From Crocinitomicaceae bacterium (lineage in GTDB: Bacteria; Bacteroidota; Bacteroidia; Flavobacteriales_D; Crocinitomicaceae): a stretch of 64,000 bases of DNA. The DNA is taken from contig JAJTCM010000002.1 of the NCBI GenBank assembly GCA_021325675.1, positions 496,001 through 560,000 on the forward strand. Reading direction: 5' to 3'. The position numbers and the translations under genes were made by a program. The notes under the pieces were generated by a model. The model did not search any database and was not told where the DNA came from. It was given only the letters and a program-made list of their open reading frames with translations. Positions within the stretch are counted from its first letter, which is position 1, and every line of letters starts with the position of its first letter. Shown in pieces: positions 7,994-16,554 of this stretch.

Positions 7994-9193
7994 ATGAAAA
8001 AACTAATAATCCTTAACGGGATAATACTATTTTCATGGACTTTATCGGCACAGGCGCCCACTTCAACCAATGCTGAGAACAGTTCCTATGTTTTTACCAA
8101 AGTAGCTCATTTAGACGCTACTCCAGTTCAGGACCAAGGCTATACCGGAACCTGCTGGAGCTTTTCTGCGCTTTCGTTTTTTGAATCGGAGCTAATGCGC
8201 AAGGGCAATAAAAACCCGGCCCTTCTTTCTGAAATGTATGTTGTCCGTAAGGCCTATGAAGCCAAGGCTGACAAATATATCCGCGTTGACGGAAAAGGGA
8301 ATTTCTCCGAAGGCGGTGCTTTCCATGATATTCCTTACGTGATCAAACATTACGGCATTGTACCGGCAAGCGTATACGGCGGCCTGAACTACGGTTCCGA
8401 AGAACACGACCACAGTGAAATGTATTCTGTGCTGAACGGCGCTGTTGAAGGCGTTTCCAAGCATATGAAAGAAGGCGGGATGACCAGCGCATGGAAAAAT
8501 GCAATTGCTGGTGTGCTTGATGCTTACCTCGGGGCTGATCCGAAAGAATTCGAATTCCAGGGTAAAAAATACACTCCAAAAAGCTACGCTCAGTCCCTCG
8601 GCCTGAACATGGACGACTATGTTTCCATTACGTCCTTCACAAACCATGATCCTTACAGCATGTGCCAGCTTGCAATCCCGGACAACTGGGCGTGGGCGAA
8701 CAGCTACAATGTGAACCTCCCGGATATGATGACTGTTGTGGAATACGCCCTCAAAAATGGCTACACGCTTGCCTGGGGAGCTGACGTTTCTGAAAAAGGC
8801 TTTAGTTTCCGCAACGGGATCGCCATTGTACCTGAAGACCCGTCTACGATTGAAGTTTCCGGACGCGACAACAAAAATTTCAACAACGCCGGTGCAGACA
8901 AAAAATCCAATGCATTCCTGAGCCCAACCAAGGAAATCACCGTAACACCGGAAATGCGCCAGGATGGATATGATAATAAAAAAACTACCGATGACCACGG
9001 TATGCACATTACAGGTATCTACAAAGACCAGAACGGAACACGTTTCCTGCTGGTGAAAAACTCCTGGGGAACCGAAAACTTCCCGCAAGGATACCTGTAT
9101 GTTTCAGAAAATTATTTTAACCTCAAAACCATAAACATCTATTTGCACAAGGACGGGGTACCTGCCGACCTGCGCAAGAAACTGAAACTATAA
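7994..9193 (+). CDS. Exported C1 family cysteine peptidase (aminopeptidase C/bleomycin hydrolase-like)
   Basis: 399 aa papain-like peptidase of the C1B branch. Signal peptide MKKLIILNGIILFSWTLSAQ, so the protein leaves the cytoplasm, unlike classical bleomycin hydrolases. Catalytic set: Q48 and C54 in QDQGYTGTCWSFSA, H338 in HGMHITG, and N356 in VKNSWG. The ATG at 7994 is used because it begins the signal peptide; an upstream in-frame ATG at 7958 does not. The -7 box (7968-7975, TATCTTTA) is one mismatch from consensus. A BlaI-type repressor gene follows after 21 bases and a terminator closes the pair. Confidence 0.9.
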   Translation: MKKLIILNGIILFSWTLSAQAPTSTNAENSSYVFTKVAHLDATPVQDQGYTGTCWSFSALSFFESELMRKGNKNPALLSEMYVVRKAYEAKADKYIRVDGKGNFSEGGAFHDIPYVIKHYGIVPASVYGGLNYGSEEHDHSEMYSVLNGAVEGVSKHMKEGGMTSAWKNAIAGVLDAYLGADPKEFEFQGKKYTPKSYAQSLGLNMDDYVSITSFTNHDPYSMCQLAIPDNWAWANSYNVNLPDMMTVVEYALKNGYTLAWGADVSEKGFSFRNGIAIVPEDPSTIEVSGRDNKNFNNAGADKKSNAFLSPTKEITVTPEMRQDGYDNKKTTDDHGMHITGIYKDQNGTRFLLVKNSWGTENFPQGYLYVSENYFNLKTINIYLHKDGVPADLRKKLKL

Positions 9194-9214
9194 CAACGCA
9201 TTAATTTTGTAAAG

Positions 9215-9535
9215 ATGGAACGATTAACTCCTGCTGAAGAACAAGTAATGCTAAAATTGTGGAAATTGGAAAAGGCTTCCGTTCACCAGATTTTAGAGCT
9301 TTACGCGGAGCCAAAGCCAGCTTACAATACAACTTCGACCATTGTACGTATTTTAGAAAAAAAGAAATTTATCAAGCACAAACCCCAGGGAAAAGGCTTC
9401 ATTTATTACCCCCGGATCTCCATGATCCAATACCGGGAATATCTCGCCGATTACCTGCTTAAAAATTACTTTGAAGGCGACCGCAAGGCAATTGTCAGTC
9501 ACTTCAATAAAAGCTCGTTAAACGAATTATTGTAA
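9215..9535 (+). CDS. BlaI/MecI family transcriptional repressor
   Basis: 106 aa winged-helix protein of the penicillinase-repressor family: LTPAEEQVMLKLWKLEKASVHQILE (helix-turn-helix start) and AYNTTSTIVRILEKKKFIKHKPQGKGFIYYP (recognition helix and wing). The C-terminal dimerisation helices are short. BlaI proteins are usually next to a BlaR1/M56 membrane protease that cleaves them; here the only neighbour is the exported C1 peptidase 21 bases upstream, and a hairpin terminator follows immediately. It may regulate that peptidase operon, which is an inference from position. Confidence 0.88.
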   Translation: MERLTPAEEQVMLKLWKLEKASVHQILELYAEPKPAYNTTSTIVRILEKKKFIKHKPQGKGFIYYPRISMIQYREYLADYLLKNYFEGDRKAIVSHFNKSSLNELL

Positions 9536-9539
9536 AGGA

Positions 9540-9571
9540 AAAGGTGGACGCAGGTCCACCTTTCTTTTTTT
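9540..9571 (+). terminator. Rho-independent terminator after the BlaI gene
   Basis: Perfect 10-bp stem AAAGGTGGAC / GTCCACCTTT with loop GCAG, then C and a run of seven T. Ends the peptidase-BlaI unit. Confidence 0.9.
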
Positions 9572-9619
9572 GGTATACGGCCTGGCCACTCCGGTCAAAG
9601 TTGAACGGTCAGATATATC

Positions 9620-9685
9620 GTCCCTACGGGACTTGGTCTACTTGGTGTTTACTTTTTTTTTACAGATATTTTGTCCCTCCGGGAC
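9620..9685. repeat. REP-like palindromes upstream of the transposase
   Basis: Two 13-bp palindromes: GTCCCTACGGGAC at 9620-9632 and GTCCCTCCGGGAC at 9673-9685. The first is the exact inverse of the outermost copy on the other side (10302-10314), so the set brackets the transposase in inverted orientation. Confidence 0.85.
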
Positions 9686-9718
9686 TTTTATTTATATTTA
9701 GGTAAAAAATAATCTTTT

Positions 9719-10180
9719 ATGCCTAACACCTACACACAAATTCACTTACAATTCGTTTTCGCAGTTAAATTCCGCCATGCTATTATTCTTCCATCCTGGA
9801 AAAACGAGCTATACAAATACATAACAGGAATTGTGCATCACAATAAGCATCAAATGTTAGCTATTAATGGCACCGCGGATCATATCCATATATTAATCGG
9901 AATGAAGCCTTCTCAGTCTATATCTGATTTATTGCAGGATATCAAGGGAAGCTCTTCAAAATGGATCAATGAACGAAAATTCGTGCATGGAAAATTTGAA
10001 TGGCAGGAAGGCTACGGAGCTTTTTCATATAGTAAATCGCAACTTAAAAATGTAATCGCTTATATTGAAAACCAGGAAGATCATCATCGGATAAAAACAT
10101 TCAGGGAAGAGTATCTTGAGTTTTTAACCAGGTTTGAAATTGCTTATGATGAGCGTTATGTTTTCCGTGAGCTGGAATAA
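9719..10180 (+). CDS. IS200-like/REP-associated Y1 tyrosine transposase (TnpA_REP type)
   Basis: 153 aa single-strand HUH nuclease. The metal-binding HUH motif is H55-I-H57 in DHIHILIG, and the catalytic tyrosine is most likely Y115 in the YIENQ helix with Q119 completing the site. The GKFEWQEGYGAFSYSKS block and the following HH...FREEYLEFL tail are typical of the Bacteroidota RAYT-like group, not of classical IS200. No TnpB accompanies it. It is flanked within 150 bases on both sides by 13-bp GTCC..GGAC palindromes in inverted arrangement, as expected for a domesticated transposase with its REP targets. ORF intact, so probably functional. Confidence 0.9.
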   Translation: MPNTYTQIHLQFVFAVKFRHAIILPSWKNELYKYITGIVHHNKHQMLAINGTADHIHILIGMKPSQSISDLLQDIKGSSSKWINERKFVHGKFEWQEGYGAFSYSKSQLKNVIAYIENQEDHHRIKTFREEYLEFLTRFEIAYDERYVFRELE

Positions 10181-10199
10181 CTGATTAGACCTTCATTTA

Positions 10200-10314
10200 G
10201 TCCTTCTGGGACATTAATGAGTTATGCAAACCCTACGGGTTTTTAATATCTGTTGAATCAACAATCTTTGCTTTTTGTCCTGTAAGGACAGAATATGCGT
10301 AGTCCCGTAGGGAC
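10200..10314. repeat. REP-like palindromes downstream of the transposase
   Basis: GTCCTTCTGGGAC at 10200-10212, AAACCCTACGGGTTT at 10228-10242, GTCCTGTAAGGAC at 10277-10289 and GTCCCGTAGGGAC at 10302-10314. The last is the reverse complement of the copy at 9620 and ends five bases from the HAD gene stop. Confidence 0.85.
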
Positions 10315-10318
10315 GACA

Positions 10319-10993
10319 TCAAACCACACTCGCCATGCTCTTCATCAAATCCGCCAGGCTTTCATAGGTTTCATCTGCCAGGCTTAATTTGGGATTGGGG
10401 CTGTGGGTTTTTTCGGGAATGCAAATAACATGCATCCTGGCGGCTTTTCCGGCAATTACACCATTGATGCTGTCTTCAATAACGAGGCAGTCCAAAGGTG
10501 TAACACCCAGCATTTTTGCCGTGTTGATATACACATCCGGGTGTGGCTTTCCGTAGTTTTCGTATTCGGCGGAATGGGTTTTTTCAAAGAAGTGGCGGAT
10601 GTTGAGGACTTCCAGCACCGTATCGATCAAAACCTGGTAAGAAGATGTTGCCAACGCGATTTTCAGGCCATGGTCCTTAAAAAAATTCAGGCTCTCAATT
10701 ACACCGGGAAGTGGCTCACCGTTTTCCCGGATCAGAACACGCATGCGCTGTATAATCATTTGCAGCACAACTTCCGGGCTGTGTTTTTTCCACGGGCTTT
10801 GGCCATACCAGTAATGGATCACCTCATCCAGGCGCAGGCCGACGGTTTTTTCAAAATCTTTGCGCGTGAGGTTGCAGCCAACTTCGCGGAACACTTCTTC
10901 CATGGCAATTTTCCAAAGGGGCTCGGAGTCGATCAGGACGCCGTCCATGTCATAAATTACAGCTTTATAATTGGCTAATTGGGAAGAAGTCAT
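10319..10993 (-). CDS. HAD family sugar-phosphate phosphatase (HxpB/YniC-like)
   Basis: 224 aa HAD superfamily hydrolase, subfamily IA with a helical cap. Motif I YDMDGVLIDSEP (D15 nucleophile, D17), motif II ATSS, motif III K in YGKPHPDVY, and motif IV VIEDSINGV are all present. The sequence resembles hexitol/2-deoxyglucose-6-phosphate phosphatases (HxpB) and beta-phosphoglucomutases; the phosphatase reading is preferred from the EVGCNLTRKDFEKTVGLRLDEV cap. Its start overlaps the preceding gene's stop by 4 bases. Confidence 0.88.
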   Translation of the reverse strand: MTSSQLANYKAVIYDMDGVLIDSEPLWKIAMEEVFREVGCNLTRKDFEKTVGLRLDEVIHYWYGQSPWKKHSPEVVLQMIIQRMRVLIRENGEPLPGVIESLNFFKDHGLKIALATSSYQVLIDTVLEVLNIRHFFEKTHSAEYENYGKPHPDVYINTAKMLGVTPLDCLVIEDSINGVIAGKAARMHVICIPEKTHSPNPKLSLADETYESLADLMKSMASVV

Positions 10994-11841
10994 TCGTTTT
11001 TGAGTTGGTATAAATTACGGCCTCCGACTTTTTTATGATACTCATCGGCGATGTAAATATAAGAACGATTTAGCGTTAAAGCTTCTTTTTGGCTCAGCAG
11101 CAGGAAAGAAATACGTTTGTCATAAGTTAATTTTCCGGCAGCCGGAACGTCTAAAATTTCAATTCCCGAATAAGTGAGCAGGTAACATTTTCCATCCAGG
11201 AAATCAACTGAAGTCACGGCGTCCTGGCGGTAGCTGCGATCTTTGAGATTAAGCTTCTGAAAGGGCTTCAAGGTAAAATTCCCGGCTTTGGCGGGCAGTT
11301 TATAACAGTGTGAAACCCCGTCAAAAGGCTTGCTCTGACTTTTGGTAAAAATGAATAAGCTGTCGCGGTAAAACCCCATCGCTTCGGCGTCAAAATGCCA
11401 GTCTGTTTTGTTTTCCGGCGGGAAAGCTTTTTGATCAGCATAAGAAATATGAATGCTTTGGGCTTTCGCTTCGCTTTTCCGGAGAATATTATTTTCTTTA
11501 ATAATATAAATTGTCAAATCCTGGCGCCGGTTCGAATTGTTCCCGATATCTGCAATATAAATCGTTCCTTTGCCGTCAGTCGCCAGGTCCTCCCAGTCTA
11601 CATTGGAAGCATTCGTGATTTTTACCTGGTGAAACAAATTTCCTTTGAGGTCGAGAAAGTACAGGATGGGTTCGTTCCCGCTGTCGTTGTGGGCTATCAG
11701 CACGGTATCATTCCAGAAATCCAATCCCGAAATTTCGCCGAGCTTCGGATCGAGTTTGGCGATTTTATCCAATGATTGCGCCCAAACGAGCTGATGGCTC
11801 AGTAATACAAACAGGATTACTATGGTTTTCAGGGTTTTCAT
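10990..11841 (-). CDS. Exported beta-propeller-like protein
   Basis: 283 aa with signal peptide (MKTLKTIVILFVLLSHQLVWAQ). The body has repeated four-strand blades: ISGLDFWNDTVLIAHNDSGNEPILYFLDLKG, WEDLATDGKGTIYIADIGNN, AEAMGFYRDSLFIFTKS, ALTLNRSYIYIADEY. This matches SdiA-regulated/esterase-like propellers of unknown substrate. No catalytic residues can be assigned. Translated together with the HAD phosphatase (4-base overlap ATGA). Confidence 0.75.
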   Translation of the reverse strand: MKTLKTIVILFVLLSHQLVWAQSLDKIAKLDPKLGEISGLDFWNDTVLIAHNDSGNEPILYFLDLKGNLFHQVKITNASNVDWEDLATDGKGTIYIADIGNNSNRRQDLTIYIIKENNILRKSEAKAQSIHISYADQKAFPPENKTDWHFDAEAMGFYRDSLFIFTKSQSKPFDGVSHCYKLPAKAGNFTLKPFQKLNLKDRSYRQDAVTSVDFLDGKCYLLTYSGIEILDVPAAGKLTYDKRISFLLLSQKEALTLNRSYIYIADEYHKKVGGRNLYQLKNE

Positions 11842-11888
11842 TCAGGAAGGATGCGTACATTATTTGTGCCAATGTGCCGGCCGTAAGC

Positions 11889-14800
11889 TTAATCTTTGTA
11901 TTTGTTCTCTTCCAGGCGGATTTTGATTGCCTGAAGATTGATCATCTTTTTTTCCTGGCGCGTTTTTTTGGCCGTTTCGGTAAAATACTTGTGCTGTGTA
12001 AGGAACATCACCTGGATTTCATCCCACTTGCGGTCGCTGTCTATTTTACCGTGTTCGCGCAGTTCCAGTCGGAGCTTATCAGCAATTTCATGGAAATCGT
12101 CCCGGCCCAGATAATCAAGATCGGCGTCACACATGATTTCCTCCAGCTTGTTGTTCGGCTGGTGCGGAATTTGGGTCACATAGATCAAGCGGCGGATTTC
12201 TTCAATATGTTCTTCGGTGTACCCGTATTTCGGCAAAATCTCTCCTGCCATACGCGCTCCTACAGGCTCATTTTTCTCGTAGCTTTCTACGAAACCGGCG
12301 TCGTGGTAAGTTGCAGCTGATTTGAGCAGGAACAAGCCTTCATCGGTTACACCTTCCAATAACGCGAGACGTTCCACGGCGCGGCAAACATCTTTGGTGT
12401 GCGCAATACTGTGGTAATGCAGCTTCGGTGAAAGCTTTTTCTCCAGCACTTTCATAATGTGACGCTCCGCTTTGTAGTAGTTGATGCTACTGTAATGGTG
12501 CAGGTTAACGATCTGGTGAAAACGCTCATTCGGGTAAATGCCTTTGTCGTCTTCCGATAGCTCGGGCTTGATGCTTTCCACCGTATACATGTCGATGAGC
12601 CCCTTGCTTTTGGATTTCACCTTCCCTTTGAACGAACAGAGGAAGTACGGCTCAATATACTGGAAAGTCTGGCCTGAAACAGTTACTTTGCCCGGTTCAC
12701 CAAGCATTTCCATGCGCTGGGCCTGGTTAACAGTTGATCCCCAAATATCGTAAGCGAGCTTTTCTGAGCCAATTACCCCGGCGGTTACTTCCCCGGTATT
12801 GATCCCTAAACGGAGGTCCCAGACAATCCGCCCGGTTTGGGTAGCTTCCTCGCGCATGATCTGCATTGCCTCCTGGATTTGCAAGGCGGCCAGACAGGCA
12901 TCAATCGGGTTTGTCTGGTTGCGCACAGGAACTCCCCCGGCACACATATATGCATCCCCGATCGTTTTGATTTTCTCGAGGTTGTTGCGCACAATGATTT
13001 CGTCAAACTTACTGAAGTAAATATCGAGCTCGTTTACCAGGTCGGATGGGCTCATCTTTTCAGCAATTTTCGTAAAGCCGACAAAATCAGTAAACATAAC
13101 CGAAACCGTTTTGTAAGCCCGTGCACTGGCCTTTCCTTTCGTTTTCAGCTCGTGCATCGTGGATTCCGGGATGATGTTTTTCAGTAATTTCTCCGTTTTT
13201 TCCTTTTCGATTTCCAGCAGGCGTTTTTGCTCTTCGAGGTGGTTTTTCTTTTCCTCGATCGTTTGCTTCTGCTTTTCGATTTTGATATTTTGCTCGCGGA
13301 TTTCCTTCGTACGCTCAGCGATTTTCATTTCAAGCCTTACCTGCAGCCTGCGTTCTGCTTCGATTCGCTTGCGGGTAAAGATAAGGATGAAAACCCCGGC
13401 AAAAAACGTCAGCACGAGCCAGAACCAGGTTTTGGTCCAGAAGGGCGAAGCGACATAAATATCCAGCAGGGCCGGTTTTGGGCTCCACTGCCCGTTTCCA
13501 AGGCGTGCGTAAACTTTCAGGGTATAATCTCCCGGATCAAGCGCATTGAAGTGGATCTGGTTGGAATTACCGATCAGGATTTCCCCTTCATCCGAGCCAT
13601 ACAGCAAATATTTGTAAGTTACCAGGCTCGGGTTGCTCATATCGGTTGCCATGAACTTCACGGTGAAATTCCGCTGCTTGTAATTCAGGGCGATTTTTTT
13701 GGTTTCGGCGAGACTCTTGGTCAGGATACCGTCTTTCTCGGGCTTGATCCAGCGTTCGTCCAGCTTGAATTTCGTGAAAATAACGCCCGTGGTTTTTTTC
13801 TGGTTGTCGAAAGTCAGCGGGTTGAAATAATTGTAGCCGTTGATCGCCCCGAAGTAAATGACACCGCGCTTCGATTTGAGGTAAGCTCCCTGGTTAAATT
13901 CCGTCGATACAAGACCGTCAAGCTCCGTGTAATTCTCCACTTTTTTGGTTTCCGGGTTGAATTTCGAAATCCCTTTGTTGGTGCTCAGCCACAAATTGCC
14001 TTTGGAATCGCGTACGATACCGTAAACCACGTTGTTTGGCAGGCCGCTTTTTTTATTGTAAACTTCAATCTCGTTTGTTTTGAGGTCGTAGTGGATGATC
14101 CCCGATCCCATTGTCCCGAAGTAAAAATCGTTTTTGGAAACCTGGCAAATAGTCGTGATGTAATCCTTTGAAGCTTTTTTCAGGCTCCGGTTATTTTTGA
14201 AAGGAATGATTTTCAGCTCTTTGCCCTCAACCAAATGGTTCAGCCCGCCAAGTGAAGTCGGAAACCAGATTTTACCGTTATCAGCTTTATAAATGTAGCG
14301 GCAAACCCCGGCAGAAATCGTGCTTTTGGATTCCAGGGGATTGTGTTCAAAGGCCTGGAAGGTGTTTTTCTTCCGGTCAAAAAGTAAAATCCCTCCCTTG
14401 GTAGCGATAAAGTATTTTTGTTCTTTCCAGTGAAGGATACAATACGTTCGATCAAAATTCGATGGATTGGCAATACCGTTGTACGGGATTTTTTCAAAGC
14501 GGTAAACATGCGGTGATGAGATTTTGAGGATAAACAAACCTTCCGTTGTTCCCACGAGGACTTCGTTTGTAGAAATCGCATTGAGGCTCAGGATCGAGTT
14601 GTCGTTGTTCTCAAAAACGCTTTTCCCGGCATTGTTCCTGAAAAACTGCTCAAACTTCCCGGTTCCGATATTTTTGCGTGAAACAGCGTTATCCGTTCCT
14701 ACAAAAATGTATTTCGCGTTATCGTCCTCGCTGAAACACCAAACGCTTGGCGAAGGGATTCCCTTGCTCAGGTCACCGCTCGGCTCAATACTCAGGAAAC

Positions 14801-15812
14801 CTTTATTGAAGGGGTTGAAGCTTCCGGCGCCACGTTCAGTAGCCACCCAGTAAGTGCCGGTTTTATCCCGGAAAATCTTATTGACTGAATTGTACAGCAG
14901 GGCGTTTTTCTGGAAAATATCCTGCGTGTTTTGATAAATCGAGCTTTTCCCCTTGTTTTCATACACCGAAAATAAGCCGTGCGACTCTGTAGCGATGAAA
15001 AACTGGTTTTGGTTCTGCACATAAATATCAGAAACATCCACCCAGCCATAATTTTTATCCAGCCGTGTCAGGTAAGGATCTACTTTGTAGCTTTTGCTAT
15101 TGTAGAGATACAAACCCTGGTTGGAACCCAGCAGCCAGCTATTCTCGCTTTTTTTAGCAATCGTATTGATCCGTACGTAAGTTTTCTGCTTCCCGATCAC
15201 GGCAACGGGAGAAACCCTGTTGCTTTTGGAATTCAGGATAAAAAGCCCTTTGTCCTCGGTGCTGACAAAAACTTCATGATCACTGATAAAGCGCACCAGC
15301 AGGATTTTCGAAGAAGGAATATCCGAGAGGACGAATTTGAATTTTTTAGTCTTAATATTGAAAATACACAGGCCGTTGGCGCTTGTTCCGAGCCAGAGGT
15401 TCCCGTCAGAATCTTCAGCAATTGTTTCGATCTGAAGGATAAAGCCGGGGTCCTGGTAAGTTTTGAATGTTTCGTTTGACGGATCGTAGCAGGTAAGCCC
15501 GTTGGAAGTACCGAACCACAGCATTTTGCCCCGTGATTGATAAGACGTTTTGAAATAGGAATTCCCGATTCCCGGTGTATTGTCTGAAGTAAAGCTTTCA
15601 AAGGTCTGGCCGTCAAAACGGTTGAGCCCGTCTTGCGTGCCAAACCAAAGCATGCCGTATTTATCCTGTTCAATGGAAGTAACGGAACTTTGTGAAAGCC
15701 CGTTGAGGATGGTGTAGTTTTTAAAACGGTACGAGCTTTGGGCGGATACAGCCTGACAAAACAGGCCGATTACAGCAAAAAGACAGATGCGTATGTAAAA
15801 CGTTCTATTCAC
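11889..15812 (-). CDS. Two-component-regulator propeller / class III adenylate cyclase / HD domain fusion
   Basis: 1307 aa membrane sensor. Order: signal peptide (1-24); two seven-bladed-type Reg_prop domains (about 30-670, repeated D-x-x-G-x-L/M-W-x-G/S-T); Y_Y_Y domain (about 700-790); one membrane helix (795-814); cytoplasmic coiled coil (815-880); class III nucleotide cyclase (900-1080); HD domain (about 1105-1260). Cyclase residues are complete: metal Asp D909 and D953, N1029 and R1033 for the transition state, and K949 with D1022, the pair that selects ATP. HD ligands H1134/H1138, H1170-D1171 and D1229 or D1231 are present, and YHSIAHTKDV resembles cyclic-nucleotide phosphodiesterases. 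It may therefore make and degrade, or make and sense, a nucleotide; this is inference. Starts 20 bases after ferritin. Confidence 0.92.
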   Translation of the reverse strand: MNRTFYIRICLFAVIGLFCQAVSAQSSYRFKNYTILNGLSQSSVTSIEQDKYGMLWFGTQDGLNRFDGQTFESFTSDNTPGIGNSYFKTSYQSRGKMLWFGTSNGLTCYDPSNETFKTYQDPGFILQIETIAEDSDGNLWLGTSANGLCIFNIKTKKFKFVLSDIPSSKILLVRFISDHEVFVSTEDKGLFILNSKSNRVSPVAVIGKQKTYVRINTIAKKSENSWLLGSNQGLYLYNSKSYKVDPYLTRLDKNYGWVDVSDIYVQNQNQFFIATESHGLFSVYENKGKSSIYQNTQDIFQKNALLYNSVNKIFRDKTGTYWVATERGAGSFNPFNKGFLSIEPSGDLSKGIPSPSVWCFSEDDNAKYIFVGTDNAVSRKNIGTGKFEQFFRNNAGKSVFENNDNSILSLNAISTNEVLVGTTEGLFILKISSPHVYRFEKIPYNGIANPSNFDRTYCILHWKEQKYFIATKGGILLFDRKKNTFQAFEHNPLESKSTISAGVCRYIYKADNGKIWFPTSLGGLNHLVEGKELKIIPFKNNRSLKKASKDYITTICQVSKNDFYFGTMGSGIIHYDLKTNEIEVYNKKSGLPNNVVYGIVRDSKGNLWLSTNKGISKFNPETKKVENYTELDGLVSTEFNQGAYLKSKRGVIYFGAINGYNYFNPLTFDNQKKTTGVIFTKFKLDERWIKPEKDGILTKSLAETKKIALNYKQRNFTVKFMATDMSNPSLVTYKYLLYGSDEGEILIGNSNQIHFNALDPGDYTLKVYARLGNGQWSPKPALLDIYVASPFWTKTWFWLVLTFFAGVFILIFTRKRIEAERRLQVRLEMKIAERTKEIREQNIKIEKQKQTIEEKKNHLEEQKRLLEIEKEKTEKLLKNIIPESTMHELKTKGKASARAYKTVSVMFTDFVGFTKIAEKMSPSDLVNELDIYFSKFDEIIVRNNLEKIKTIGDAYMCAGGVPVRNQTNPIDACLAALQIQEAMQIMREEATQTGRIVWDLRLGINTGEVTAGVIGSEKLAYDIWGSTVNQAQRMEMLGEPGKVTVSGQTFQYIEPYFLCSFKGKVKSKSKGLIDMYTVESIKPELSEDDKGIYPNERFHQIVNLHHYSSINYYKAERHIMKVLEKKLSPKLHYHSIAHTKDVCRAVERLALLEGVTDEGLFLLKSAATYHDAGFVESYEKNEPVGARMAGEILPKYGYTEEHIEEIRRLIYVTQIPHQPNNKLEEIMCDADLDYLGRDDFHEIADKLRLELREHGKIDSDRKWDEIQVMFLTQHKYFTETAKKTRQEKKMINLQAIKIRLEENKYKD

Positions 15813-15832
15813 TCCCCCTCCGAAACAAAATT

Positions 15833-16357
15833 TTATTTAGCCTGTCCTGCGCTGCTTTGCGTAGATACGGAAATTGTTGAATTTTCAAGGTCACGGTCAA
15901 ACATGTACATCCCTCCTTTGTCCTCACCGATCAGTTTCAGTTTATCCAGGATGGTCCGTGCCTGTGCTTCTTCTTCCAGCTGCTCGGAAACATACCACTG
16001 CACAAAATTATGTGTTGAATAATCTTTTTCCTGCAGGCAGATATCCACCAGGTCATTGATGCTGTCTGTTACTGCAAGCTCATGCTCCAGTAAAAGCTCA
16101 AATACATTTTCCAGGTTTTTGAATTCCGCAGGCGGCTGGGTCAATCCCGGTATGATGGCTTTTCCGCCGCGTTCGTTGATGAATTTAATGAGCTTGAGCA
16201 TATGAAAGCGTTCCTCATCGGATTGTGTGTACAAAAATTTAGCTGTGCCGTTTAATCCGTTGTTTTCTGCCCAGGAAGCCATGGCTAAATAAAACTGTGA
16301 AGAAGAGTTTTCCTTCACAACCTGGTCATTCAATGCGTGTTCTACTCGTGCGTTCAT
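15833..16357 (-). CDS. ftnA: Ferritin
   Basis: 174 aa non-haem ferritin, an iron-storing four-helix 24-mer subunit. Ferroxidase ligands line up with E. coli FtnA: E16, E49, H52, E93, Q126 and E129. The frame is open back to 16489, but the family begins at the ATG at 16357 (MNARVEHALNDQV), and a near-consensus -7 box TATCTTTA sits at 16375-16382. The C-terminal 20 residues (STISVSTQSSAGQAK) are a Ser/Thr-rich tail beyond the helical bundle. The cyclase fusion gene follows after 20 bases on the same strand. Confidence 0.95.
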   Translation of the reverse strand: MNARVEHALNDQVVKENSSSQFYLAMASWAENNGLNGTAKFLYTQSDEERFHMLKLIKFINERGGKAIIPGLTQPPAEFKNLENVFELLLEHELAVTDSINDLVDICLQEKDYSTHNFVQWYVSEQLEEEAQARTILDKLKLIGEDKGGMYMFDRDLENSTISVSTQSSAGQAK

Positions 16358-16527
16358 ATTGGTGCTTTTTTGGGTAAAGATAAGTATTAAAAAGGAAAGA
16401 AAAAAATTAAATTTTTGCCCGTTTTTACTCAGTTTACGGACCCTCAGGCTCTTCCCAAAAATGTTCCGGAAGCCCGTCAATCTTACCAAATCTTTAATTT
16501 AACGTTAATTGAAACTTCATTTCATCA

Positions 16528-16535
16528 TAATTTTG
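16528..16535 (+). promoter_or_regulatory. -7 box of rnr
   Basis: TAATTTTG, full TAnnTTTG match, 19 bases before the rnr ATG. Confidence 0.6.
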
Positions 16536-16554
16536 TAATTTAGCAAAAAAACCT

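Noticed and set aside
8192-9088. 298-aa minus-strand ORF opposite the C1 peptidase
   Set aside because: Antisense shadow of a well-supported gene: no family motifs, and the plus strand carries a complete catalytic peptidase.
9601-10320. Palindromes around the transposase as a CRISPR array
   Set aside because: Spacing is irregular, units are 13-bp palindromes of variable sequence, and no cas genes are present; a REP-like set fits better.
13227-14171. 314-aa plus-strand ORF opposite the cyclase fusion
   Set aside because: Shadow frame of the minus-strand gene, whose domains are complete; no motif, promoter or ribosome site.
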